From: Gymnopus androsaceus JB14
Taxonomy: Eukaryota > Basidiomycota > Agaricomycetes > Agaricales > Omphalotaceae
DNA: 64,000 nt
Assembly (NCBI GenBank): GCA_009733575.1
Contig: ML769627.1
Location: 36,329 to 100,328, forward strand
Direction of reading: 5' to 3'
Notes under the pieces: generated by a model
The model's input: only the letters and a program-made list of their open reading frames with translations
What the model was told of the DNA's origin: nothing
Database searches by the model: none
Program-made: the position numbers and the translations under genes
In this document: positions 13,134 to 23,299 of the stretch, in pieces
Position numbering within the stretch: position 1 is the stretch's first letter
Layout: each line of letters begins with the position of its first letter

Positions 13134-13303
13134 TAGGGCCCCTAGCAATTAGATTGTAATTGTGGGTCATTTGGCGGATCGCGGGTTCTAGAATGATGTG
13201 ATCGCTGTTGGACCCACACGCACCAACAAACAGTTCAAAAAGCTTGTTTTCGGCTGTTCCATTTCAACTTCTTCCTTATCCCCTTTGTCGTACACTTCAC
13301 AAA

Positions 13304-13960
13304 ATGCCCCCCAAGAGGCCTTCTTCCCCTTCCAATGATTCCACTCGTAAAAGGACCAAACGGTCCCCATCGCCAATTTCCTCCCCTCCTTCCCCTCATT
13401 CCGTGGCTGTCGACAGATCTGGGTCTGGGCAGCATATTCCCGTTGTTGTTTCCCCTCTGCGTCCGGTTTCCTGGCAGACAGCGACTTCTGCGGAAATTGA
13501 TGAGGCCTTGAAGTCTGTGTTCCAGCTTGGTGGACACTCCCTCGACATCGATGTTACGGATCTGCAGTGGCATCAAATTGCTAAACAATTGCGTTGTTGC
13601 GCTCGTTGTGAGGGTAAGGCAAAGCCGTGTAGTGCTGCTAGTGGTACAGAGTTGGTGTGTGATGCTTGTCAGAAGGCTCACAAAGGTTGTTCACTCGGAA
13701 TTGCCTATCGCTATTGTTTGTTCGCTAGGTGCGTTTCCTCTTCTCCTTTTGTGGTTTTGGGACCCTAACTTGCCTTTTTACCTCCTTCCAGTGTTTCGAC
13801 CACTCCTCCTCCCCCTGAGGCTGCCCCTTCCCCGTCCTACTCGTGCTAGTTTCCTGTTCTCCTTTTGATGGTCCCTTCCAGTTGGTACTTCCTTTGTATC
13901 TTGTTTTACTTCTTGTTTTGTTCCCTTTTTTGTACCTATCTAATCAAGTGTTTGCCATTT
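13304..13960 (+). pseudogene. aORF copy 2: Zn(II)2Cys6-type gene, internally deleted
   Basis: ATG at 13304 (MPPKRPSSPS...), then a basic Ser/Pro/Lys-Arg segment with NLS-like 'RKRTKR', then 'HIPVVVSPL', 'SWQTATSAEIDEALK', and a six-Cys cluster at 13598-13690 spaced C-x2-C-x6-C-x9-C-x2-C-x6-C. That spacing fits the fungal binuclear zinc cluster (GAL4-type CX2CX6CX5-12CX2CX6-8C). A likely donor (CTAG/GTGCGT) follows near 13730. The next exon then runs almost directly into the 3' UTR-like sequence, so the coiled-coil exons of the long form (59.9-62.5 kb) are missing. The gene is antisense to gypsy pol and lies between its stop codon (14117) and the 3' LTR. It is a short variant or a deletion derivative. 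Confidence 0.7.
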
Positions 13961-14116
13961 GGTAAGTAGAAAAATGATATTCAAATTGTTTGAAAAATTG
14001 AAAGAGCCGTTTTGTCAGTTCGGCGTCCGAAAGTGAAAGAGTATTGTTGATTAGTGAGAAAGTTAACACCACAAGTGCTATTTTGAAAGGGAAATAATTA
14101 GTGGGACTTAATGTTG

Positions 14117-14667
14117 TTAGGTGTTCCTTTGCTCCTCCTCCTCCTCCCACTCTTCCTTCTGTTCTTCCGCCATCTTTCGCAACTCTTCCAAGAGCTCCCT
14201 CCCTAGCTTCCTCTTCTTTGGGTAGGCCTTTTCCCACTTCTCAATCAGCTCGATGCCGCCTGCCATGCTTTGCCATGGAACCCACTCATTGTATTCCTCT
14301 CCGTAATCCTTCCACTTCACTAAATACTGGGTTTCGTTACTTTGCCTTTCAGTGGTCGGGAGTCCAGGACATTCTCTATGTAGTATTCCGCGTTTCCGTC
14401 AATGAAGACTGGCAGGGGTGGTTCTTGCTTGCGTTTGAACACATCCTCGTGATGAATCTTCAGGTGGTCAACATGGAAGATGTTGTGGATTTTCTTGAGG
14501 TCGCCTGGGAGGTCTAGTCGGTATGCGTGGCTCCCGATCTTCCCCAGGATTCAGTAGGGGCCCGTGAATTTGTGGTCAAGTTTCTTTATTGGACGACGTG
14601 TTTTGATGTTCTTCATGTCAAGCCATACCAAGTCCCCCTCCCACCACTCTGGGCTTTCCTCCTGCTT
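14117..14667 (-). pseudogene. Gypsy pol C-terminus: integrase tail and chromodomain
   Basis: On the minus strand the frame opens with the integrase C-terminal segment 'EWWEGDLVWLDMKNI' and 'KLDHKFTGPY', then 'IHNIFHVDHLKIHHEDVF', then a chromodomain ('YYIENVLDSRPL', 'VKWKDYGEEYNEWVPW'), and ends in a Glu-rich tail at a TAA at 14117. In-frame stops follow GPY and precede VKWKD. Chromodomains on gypsy integrases are known to steer insertion to particular chromatin. The upstream part is cut at 14668 by the telomere-repeat insert. It is probably the missing 3' end of the element at 22.3-27.0 kb (see findings). Confidence 0.85.
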
Positions 14668-15276
14668 CCAGCTGGTTCATTAGCAGTATTAAAATAAACC
14701 CCGACAAGTTCTCAGAGGCATATTTTAATACCAGTGACACCTTGTCAGCACCAAAGTCGTAATATCTATACAGAGAGAACAAGAGCCTGTGGGAGAAAAA
14801 GGACATTTTTCTCATGCTCGTGCAGGTCACCTGCACCCAACCCTAACCCTACCTCGGATCCTAACCCTAATGATGACTAATATTATAACAGTGGGGGCAA
14901 GCCCCCACACCCCATTTTTATCCTCAACCCCTAAACCCTAACCACCCTAACCCTAACCTATGTGCACTGTTTGTTTGGCACTGTTTTGATCAGGTCTCTA
15001 TGTTAGGGTAAGCACTTTGTGCTTACCCTAACAAGACCTGACCAAAACAGTGCGAAAATTTCCTTTTTTGGCATAACTTACTTTTAGGGTTAGGGTTAAA
15101 TGGATACCACCATCGGAGAGAGGGCCGAAAATAACGGGGTGTAGCCATTTCCGTTTTTTCTCACGGCCCCTAGTTCCCGAGATATGGCCCCATCTTATCA
15201 TACTATGGTTAGGGTTCCCCTGTCAGTACTGTAGGCTCTATATAGCTGTCGCAAATATTAAAATACACCTGTGACT
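14668..15276. mobile_element. Telomere-repeat-bearing insertion element, copy A
   Basis: About 0.6 kb, homologous over most of its length to 42383-42960 in the opposite orientation. It holds CCCTAA runs on one side, TTAGGG runs on the other, and a 76-bp central palindrome. One end (CCAGCTGG...TATTAAAATAAACCCCGACA) is an imperfect inverted copy of the other end as seen at 26938 and 42383. No ORF of note, so it is non-autonomous. It interrupts a gypsy pol. Class uncertain; eight-base flanks of copy B hint at hAT-like duplication. Confidence 0.65.
14978..15053. repeat. Strong 76-bp palindrome inside telomere-repeat element A
   Basis: GCACTGTTTTGATCAGGTCT... pairs with ...AGACCTGACCAAAACAGTGC around TAAGCACTTTGTGCTTA. 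The arms are about 35 nt with few mismatches. It is kept at the same length in copy B (42646-42721). Confidence 0.85.
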
Positions 15277-15420
15277 AGTGCTCCGATAACTTGAATTGAC
15301 ATAACTCGGCTTAACTTCATTTGACTTGGACTTCAATTAACTCAGCGTGCCTAATATAGATAACGGCTCGGCTCAGTCATGGCTTGAGTCAACCGCGTCA
15401 TTGTATATATTCTATATTTG
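15277..15420. repeat. Repeat 'X' terminus (AGTGCTCCGATAACT...), copy 1
   Basis: It starts with AGTGCTCCGATAACT, exactly as at 26987, and both abut the same point of the telomere-repeat element (GTCACAGGT). It is rich in CTCGGCT and GAGTCA motifs. The other end is not recognised. Confidence 0.6.
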
Positions 15421-17470
15421 GATCCATTTTACAAAGGTCATTTTTTCGGAGGATTTTCGATATGTACAGTAAATTTACCAGTTGTGACCATTGAGAAATG
15501 CTTTCATGTAGCTCGGGACGGAGTATTCATCATATGTAAGAGCTTCCAGTTGCGCCGTTTGTTGTTCAATGGAAAGAGCATCAGTGAAATCCAAAGCATG
15601 ACCATCCCGCTTGAGGGCAAACTTGAGAATCTGTAGAGCCTCCATTAATGCCGCACTTAAGGCTGTCCGTCAATCAGTTATTGTTTGCTTGGTGGTGACA
15701 TGGTCTTTTTGCCAGAGGCAAGTGTAATGGATGGGGTGTTTTTGGGTTGTGCATTGCTAGAGGATACCAAGGTATACCTGCCGCGGCCACCTGATCAACC
15801 TCATTGCAGTCACTCTTAGAGCAAGGAATGACTAGGAATAATTCCTGTCCGAGCTTTAGTGTTGTTCTAAGATCCATGTGCTACAAGGCATCTAGGCTTG
15901 AGTCCACACAGAACTAGGCATAATGTATAGCTCGCTATTGGCAAGGCAAAGATAGATATACCTCTGAGGGCTGTTCATGGAATGTTTTTGAACACCATAG
16001 AGCTTCACCGAGTCATAAATTTGGAGGACCTGCACAGTTTCCGAGGCAAAAGAAAGTGACTTGAGTTCATCTAGGACCAAATTCCAAGCATTGCCATTCC
16101 AAGTTATGGATTTCCCCAAGATTAGGTGTGCTGAGATGATTTATTGAGGAAGATTATTTATTATTTTACATTTATGGACATGTCTCAATCTCTTCTTGGA
16201 ATTTGATAAATTCAGTTTTGCAAGCTGGATTCGGCAACTCTACAGAAGTATTATTATCACATCACTCATTCTAACTATGGATTTTTTACCCTTAGTGCCC
16301 ACTATAGTGTAATCTCTTAACAATGTGATATCATTACTTCTCATGATATCCACTTATGATACTTGATACTTATGACATATGAACTCTTAACAAGTATATA
16401 AACAAGTAGTACTTCAGTATGTACTTCACTTGTTTGCCTCTGGGCCCACATGAGGTTAAACATTCAATCATAACTCTTTTACTGCCTATGCTTTAAATTG
16501 TTTATTCCCACATCTCTTTCATATTATTTCTTTGTTTTAGTATTTTTCTGAGATGTACCAGTATATAAGGGTAGCTACATTCTATGTAGCAATCCAAGTT
16601 AGACTTGATACCTGAAACGCAGTTCTATCTTAGGGCCTGTAGTGATTCGTACATGCTCAGACACATCTGCATTGTCCTAACCTTTGAAATGGGTGGCTTT
16701 CTTGTAACCTCAATAATACTGAGGCAATTCATTCTACTTCCTGGCTATTAAGTCGAGTATTCCTGGGCTTCATCTTGAAGAGAGGTCACATCAGTCTTAG
16801 GACTGCAGGTGGAGCCTAATGTGCACACCTTGACAAGCCTGCTGTTGATTAGGAAGGTCTTGGACCCAAGTGTTGGCTTGGTCTAGTTTTAGGGAGGAAG
16901 CTTCTTGGAGTGTTACCTAGCTTTACCAACAGATTCTACCCCTTTCCCGCTCTTCACTGAGTGTGTTAAAAATGCCTACTCAAGTGACTTGCACAGCGGT
17001 CATATAAGCTTGTTAGGTAACTCACGGGATTCCCTGAGAGTTGGAGTATCATTGCGTGGCAACGTAAAGGCTCCCAAGACACGCTCAGTTATTTGTTGAG
17101 TCAGCATACTTGACCTGTGCTTGGGTATTTCACTGCAGATACGCAAAGTTGTTGGTTGAGTCGGTGTACTTGACCTGGGCTTTGGTGTTTGCTTTTCCCC
17201 CTTGATTAGTTCAGTGCATTGTTGTACATTAGTTGGCTTTTTGAAACCTCCCTCCAAATGTAAATCTTGTTCATTTTGCACTGTCTGTGCCACTGTCAAG
17301 TACTTTTCTCTTTGAATCAATTAGTAGTTGAGGGAACCTTCAACAACCTCCTTTCTTGCATTAAATTAAACCTTTTGGATTAAATCTGATTGGGGTGATT
17401 GTTGTTTGGTTGGTTTTCATACCTAGCACAAATCTAACTCATCACAGCAAAATCCTTCTCTTGCTTTGTG
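15421..17470. other. Decayed sequence with an LTR-like remnant near 16.3-16.5 kb
   Basis: No convincing gene. The stretch around 16340-16470 (GATATCATTACTTC, ATGACATATGA, AAGTATATAAACA, TGTACTTCACTTGTTTGCCT) is recognisably related to 34712-34880. Both look like the promoter part of an old LTR, with a TATA-like box. Minus-strand ORFs at 15674-15877 and 15892-16119 show no family motif. Confidence 0.4.
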
Positions 17471-18107
17471 CACTCCTTGAGCGCAGTGATTAAACAATGT
17501 TTGAATAGGGAACCTGAAATTATTCATTGGACAAAGTATAAAGGACAAAAGCAAATGAGCTCATCAAAACCAACAACTTTACTCCAATTCCAATGACCCC
17601 AGTGGTCCCATCTCTTTAGTACTAGCCGATACCGGGCCCATGTCCCCCCAGTTGCACTTGATACTCTCTCCATCAGTCCTACACATTCTGGGAGTTAAGT
17701 TCAGGGAGAATGCAAGTTAGCAGGCCAGCTTGTGACTGTAGATGTGGAGCTTTGGGATAACAAACCTCACTAGGTGGTGGATGATTGGCATTCGAACATT
17801 TAGTGGCAAGTTCTTGAGGCATTCAACACATTTCTTGAACCATTGACATATAATGTCATAAGAAAGGACAAGGAGAAGGTGGTGGATGTGGTGAAGAAAT
17901 GAGGCCCCAATATGATCAACATTTGCATATCTAGAGAACGTTCAATATGATCCAAAAGAAATCTTGAAAAGGACTTACCGTTCACCCTTCTGAAGAAGAC
18001 CAGCTGTATTCTTTCCAACAAGTCCATGATGAGCACAGCAGCACATCGCGGCACCAGTAATTGTATAGCCTTTGGAGATTCTTGTATTGGCATAATCCAA
18101 TGCAGCG

Positions 18108-19859
18108 CCTCTACCTTTCTCACTCAGAGGGAGATGATAAGGTTAGCCAAAACTCGGACAAGTGGATCATGAAGTGCTGTACTGTACAGGAACATCAGTA
18201 GCTAATGGAATACATAGTATGGTACAAGTACACTAATTAGAAAGAGAAACAGATAACAGATATGTGAAATAGAGGGAGAGGAGGGAGGGTGACGAAAAAA
18301 TGCGCAGATCCTGCTAGATCTGCTCGAATATCTGTTAGTACAATGTAGATTGCTTATCAGGCATGATCTGCGCACCAAGAGCCCTGATATCTAGTGATCT
18401 AACAAGCAGGAAAGCGGAATGTGCACTGGATGTGTTTAGATCTGGCTAGATGTGTTGTGGGCTCTGTTCAGTGACAAGATCAAGGTAAAAAATGCGAAGC
18501 CATACCAGATCCTTGTATCTGAGATACTGTAAACTCGAAGCTAGTAGTCTGTACAGATGTAAGGATGTGCTGGGGAGTGATGTTAGAGCTATCAGAGCTG
18601 TGGAGAGCTGGACAACCAACCTTACCCAACACTGAGAGAGATGATGGGGGAAAGGAAGCAAGGAGCACAAGGAATCAGGATGCCTCAGGGCATTCTCACA
18701 CAGGCCTCTGCTCAGAACTCCGGCACCTGGATGAGACTGGTACCTGCCAATGCCGGTAAGGAAAGTGTGAGGGCGGCAAATAAAGGTCCCACAATTTTTG
18801 TGGCAAATTGTTCTCTGATCCTCGTTTGCGTTGTATACCTCGAATTTCGCATTCAATAAAAATGATACAAGTTCCTACAATACAAATACATGGTTCCTGT
18901 GGTTCCTTCCTTCCTTCCTTGTGCAAGAGAGCATAAAAACATGGTAGATTTGTGGGACGTAACTGCTTCCTCTGCCAAATTACACGATCATTCTGAAGTA
19001 CTTACCGCTTGAAAAACTGACTCTATCTCATTACCCTCAGTGAGGGAAATGTATTTTTTTGACCACTCTACATGACTATTAGAGTTTTTTGCCAAAATCT
19101 TTTTTTTTTCACTATGTTATCTGTGCATTTGTGTGCTATAAAAGCCTGTATTGTACAAAGATTAAACTTTATGAAAAAAACACTTTGATAGGCCCCTTTA
19201 GATATCCATTCGAAGCAAATCTTCTCACCAAGACAAGGCGAAATAGTCCCTTTTTGCAGTTTTATAAGCCTTTGCCACTTTTTTTCGACTTTGATACTTT
19301 GGCAGCTTAAGAGTTCTCACGCAAAGCCTCGCAGGCATTGGCAGGTACCAATGAGACTGAGGGCATCTGGACCATGGCCCCATGACCTGGCTGATGAATG
19401 ATATAACTCGAAAAAGCGAGTTGAGCATGTCCCTAGAATGGAACATAGCGTGCCATCCACGATAGCTATTAACAAGCTGCTTGCGCACAAATGACCGTGA
19501 CGGTACGCTGGAAATATGGACTGAACACAGTAACGCTTTAATCAACGGAAGGCATTGAATAAGAGCGAAATAACTAAGTTGCTCAGAATTTGGAGTTGAG
19601 CAAGTTGTGATACATTGCTGCAATGAACCATAGATACTGAAGATAGAAGCATGGTTGGTAAGCCAATATTGTAGAGCATATCAAACTCTATTTGCGTGCA
19701 CTAGGGGTGGCAAAGAGGATATAGTGAAGTGCAGCAATTGTGTAAATGAATTCATGTGCGCTAAAAAGCGATGAATTGTGGCATTACAATTGCTGCAGAA
19801 GATCTGTTGTTTGCTGAGGCCTGCAGAAAAGCTCCCTACCTCTGGAATCCGCCTTCATG
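18108..19859 (-). mobile_element. Repeat R1 inserted in KDZ-A (carries a nested MITE)
   Basis: Apart from the nested insert at 18739-19350 this is the same sequence as 30444-31588 in reverse orientation, and its outer part recurs at 33857-34675. Ends: CCTCTACCTTTCTCACTCAGAGGG on this strand and GGAATCCGCCTTCATG at the other side. It interrupts an otherwise continuous KDZ reading frame. No large ORF and no clear terminal inverted repeat or target duplication, so the class is unknown. Confidence 0.8.
18739..19350. mobile_element. 612-bp non-autonomous TIR element, hAT-like 8-bp TSD
   Basis: Terminal inverted repeats GGTACCTGCCAATGCC / GGCATTGGCAGGTACC are flanked by ATGAGACT on both sides (18731-18738 and 19351-19358). 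The uninterrupted R1 copy near 30.94 kb holds a single ATGAGACT at this point, which is a matching empty site; the 34.6 kb copy is also empty there. No transposase inside. A 7-bp TSD with TIRs one base longer is equally compatible. Confidence 0.9.
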
Positions 19860-21373
19860 ACGAAGACCAGTACAAGTGCACATCTGAAAGCCAGCCAAGG
19901 ATTAGCAACAGTGAGACAACTATAGTTGGAGACATACCTCATCTTGGTCTGTCACTGTTAGTAGGTATTTCCTATAACCCTCTGGCTCTACCAAGTATGC
20001 CCATCCAGGCACAAGATATGGGTCATTGAGGATGCTTGATATCAAACACCGCTTCAGTCTAAAGCAAGCATCAATTATGAGATATAGGTTATCTGATTTG
20101 TTCCAGTCCACTGGAAGGTTGATATTGGGATGAGGACAAGCAGGGCATGACAGAGCAAGCTTGCTCTGCTCAGTTTCCTTGACCATACAAATTCCATCAT
20201 TTCCATGTCCGGCGTGCATGAGCATCTTCAGATGCCGCCATTGCCTCATCATCCATAAAGAAATCACAATAGTGATCCTAAGGAAAGATTAAGTACATCA
20301 AAATGTCAACAGAAGAAGCAAGACTCACCCTAGTTTCCAGAGGCCTAGTGCTATCTATGAGCTTTTCTAATGCTGAATAAAAGTCGTAAGCCATCGTCTT
20401 TTCCTCAAGTGTTTGTTTATTGAAGGTATTCAGAGCTTCAAATGTTGCAATGGTCCTTGGGGTCGCTAGAGTTGCAGGATACCACTTGCGGTGCATAAGT
20501 TGCTGCCAACTAGAGGCACCTGAACAGTTGGAGCAACCACAGAAGGAGAGACAAATGCAGTGGATGCCATTGTTGTAAATAACCATCATCTTGGCAGTCT
20601 TTGGTAACACACAGATGGAGTTGTCCTTGTGGCCAAGTTGAGGATAGAATCCAAGGTTTTAGAGAGATGTTTTCTTGAAGCATTTGCCAGTCCATTGCTA
20701 CAAAAAGATGGAGTGAATATTAAGAATTTGCTTATGGGCAAAACATACCTGAATTGCATGCAATGGCAGGTCAGCATGTCTCTCAACACAACATTGCTGA
20801 CAGAGCAAGTTTTTCAAAAAGCATTACAAACATCTGAACTCAGTAGAACTGAGTTTGCATCCAGGAGCACAGGTTGGACATGTTTCATGCACAAAGCATC
20901 CGTGGTCTTTGGTCCTTATCATCTCATGGAGAACCTTGTTTCAATTTGCTATCCATTCTTTTATAGGAACATCCTATATATGTTTGAATACAAATTGAAA
21001 GCAATAAAAAGATGAATCTCACTAATGATGCATAGCATTTTTTTTGTATCAGCTTCACTTTCCTCTTTATCAGTTTGGCTTTGTTGCTATTCTTTCCCAC
21101 TGAGAACTGTTTGAAAAGGCCATAGTTTAAATGAGCAAGGCCATTGTCCTTAGGGATAGACAAAGATGAAGATGAAGCTTGTGGCTGCACCTGTGTGTTT
21201 ACAATGGGAGGAAACTTTGGGCTGGCTTGTTTTGTGGTGATGATTTGCCTCTTATCTTTGGAGACCGTCTGAGAAACAAACATAGGTGGAGCAGCTGGAT
21301 TCTGAATGCCAAAATGGCTTAGATCAAATGTTGTTTTTTGCCTTGTCTTTGAGGTCAATGGCTGTTTAGACAT

Positions 21374-22274
21374 TGCGAGTAGGGAATGGTATGAAAATTT
21401 GTATATTCAAGTAGTTTGTAATGGAATAACGAATCAGAAGGACATCTTATGCACTAATATCAGTGCCCAAACAATCTAAGCAAAGACCTTTGGTTTGACG
21501 AAATGAGCAAGATTTGGTATTACAAAAATATTAAAAAAACAATTATGTCCTCCTTTCTGCCAATTCTACAGCCTCAATTAAAGATCTTCACGAGTCTGGA
21601 TCCCGGTATACCGGGATCTGTGCCACAGGTACCAGTTGGGGAAATACCCTGACTTGCGACCCGCCAAAACCCATGGGAAACAGGTCCGGTATCGACCGGG
21701 ATCCGCCACAGGTATACCTGCAGGTACCTGTATGACCTGTCATAGTTTTTAAAACTAGAGATATTAGTACTTTTTTGGTACTTATTAGTAGTAAATACTA
21801 TACTGGTACTTAAAGTAATTAGTATTGGTATGAATCAGACCCAATACAATGGCATTAAAGTACTTATTCTCAATGTTATTGGTACTAGTAAGTATTTATA
21901 GTAGTAGAAACTTAATAAGTAAAGTGATTTGAGTAGCATACAAGGACCCAGGGCCCTACTACCAAATAAAAACAAGCAATAGATTTTCATTATACAGTGG
22001 TAAGAAAGAGAACTTTACAGTTTCATATGCATATATCAAGTATTAGACTATTAATGTTACTACTACTTTCTCAATAGCGGTGTTGTATGTTGAAATAAGT
22101 ACTCTGATACCATAGAGTAGTACAAGTACAGATACAGCACAATATTCTCCATGCTCTGCCACACCATATGGTATGTAAAGAAGTAAAAAAAATTGGCCCA
22201 GCATGTAAATCATTTTTCTATGGTGACCTGCAGGTACCTTTGCCAATTTCATCATTTGGTTCAAAGAATATGCC
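21374..22274. other. AT-rich spacer with a GGTACC/CTGCAG repeat block
   Basis: No gene seen. 21590-21745 holds the repeat listed next; 21750-22040 is rich in AGTACTTATTAGTA-type motifs. The gypsy-1 gag begins abruptly at about 22275 without an LTR. Confidence 0.4.
21590..21745. repeat. Palindrome-rich repeat with CAGGTACCTG / ATACCTGCAGGTA motifs, copy 1
   Basis: It contains GGATCCCGGTATACCGGGATC and AGGTATACCTGCAGGTACCT, all near-palindromes, next to CACGAGTCTGGATC. An inverted relative lies at 35098-35272, where the edge reads GGATCTGGACTCGTG. Confidence 0.65.
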
Positions 22275-23119
22275 TTCTGAACAGGATACAACAATGATGC
22301 CCTGATTCACAACCTGTTGTCTGCAGTACACGAGTGGTTAGTTCTTTCCATTGCAAGTCAACCCAACCCACCCGATACGTATGTCGGATGGACAAGGAGG
22401 ATGATGCAACTCGATGGATTGGTAAGGGGATACCGGGAGGGGCTTCCTTGTCGTTCCTCTGGAGCAACTCGAGTTGAACCCCAAATCGCATACCAACCCT
22501 TGCCCGCAATTCCATACGCTCAGGCTGTTCCGGTTCAACTCCAATATCAGCCTGTAGCACGCATTGAAGCAAATCCTGCAAACACACCGCGGACAACAGC
22601 ATCACGAGCTCGGAACTGGAGAAATCGACAAAGAGGAGCTGCTGCCTGGGAAGGAAACCCAGGAAACTCGCCTGACAGTCACCCACAAGCACACTTGGAA
22701 GAAGTTAACGACACATCGGGCCGGGCCACGGACATGGACACTCTTCCGCATCAGAACATGTTTGTGCTTGTCACGATGGGGGAGACTTCACCGGAGTTTC
22801 GCTTAGAGCAGCCAGAGTACCCTGGACCCTGCAAGAGCGGGCGGAAATGAATCGTCGGAGGGCGCAAAACCTCTGCCTACGATGTGGGGGCCAGGGCCAT
22901 TACCAGGCAAGCTGCGAAAATCCTGAATCTAAATTGCCACCGAAGGAGGGTGGCAAGGAGGGTGATTCAACTCACCCAAATAAGGATATCATGCGTGCAG
23001 TGTTCACTCCAGACGGAACCACCAACCCAACAAGTCCTGGAACGGGCATACTGCGGGCGGTGTTCTCTGTCGAGGATAGAGAGGAGTCGCAGAGACTGGA
23101 GCTCGTGAGACGAGGATAG
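22275..23119 (+). pseudogene. Gypsy-1 gag, 5'-truncated, with CCHC zinc knuckle
   Basis: The frame starts mid-domain ('NNDALIHNLLSAVHEWLV', 'DTYVGWTRRMMQLDGLV'), which resembles the C-terminal part of the retrotransposon gag domain. A canonical zinc knuckle CLRCGGQGHYQASC (C-x2-C-x4-H-x4-C) is at 22874-22915. A short direct duplication (GAGACGAGGATAGAGAGAGTCGCAGA region, 23070-23140) and a frame change follow. No 5' LTR or gag N-terminus is present to the left, so the element is truncated at about 22275. Confidence 0.8.
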
Positions 23120-23299
23120 AGAGAGTCGCAGAACGACTGGAAGCTCGTTGAAGACGAGGAGGTCCTTCCTTTCAGTTCGGACTCGGGAAATGGAACGGGG
23201 GCTCCGGGAAGGAAATAGAGGAATCTCGGGGCCCCGTTTCACCTGTCATAGGTTGAGCAGCGCACACAGGGGCGACACCAGCTCGACTATCCTCAAGGT

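Larger units (their letters stand above)
17480..21373 (-). pseudogene. KDZ-A: CxC cysteine-cluster KDZ transposase, broken
   Basis: Minus-strand exons carry the ordered signatures of KDZ transposases: a Lys/Gln-rich N-terminus (21373-20924), the cysteine cluster 'CPTCAPGC...LLCQQCCVERHADLPLH' (about 20.93-20.75 kb), 'ICLSFCGCSNC' and 'YDFYSALEKL' (20.6-20.3 kb), 'CPACPHPNINLP' and 'IDACFRLKR' (20.2-20.0 kb), 'LDYANTRISKGYTITG' and 'LLQKGER' (18.1-17.98 kb), then 'FVIPKLHIYSHKLAC' and 'GHWNWSKVVGFDEL' (17.75-17.55 kb). KDZ enzymes are RNase H-fold DNA transposases. The gene is split by R1 at 'CTCTGLR/ALDYANT', has several stops, and fades out beyond 17.48 kb. The C-terminal coiled-coil region seen in KDZ-B is not evident. 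Confidence 0.85.

Noticed and set aside
18565..18859. Plus-strand and minus-strand ORFs inside R1 as a coding gene
   Set aside because: Frames of 60-140 codons on both strands are all broken in the other R1 copies and show no domain.
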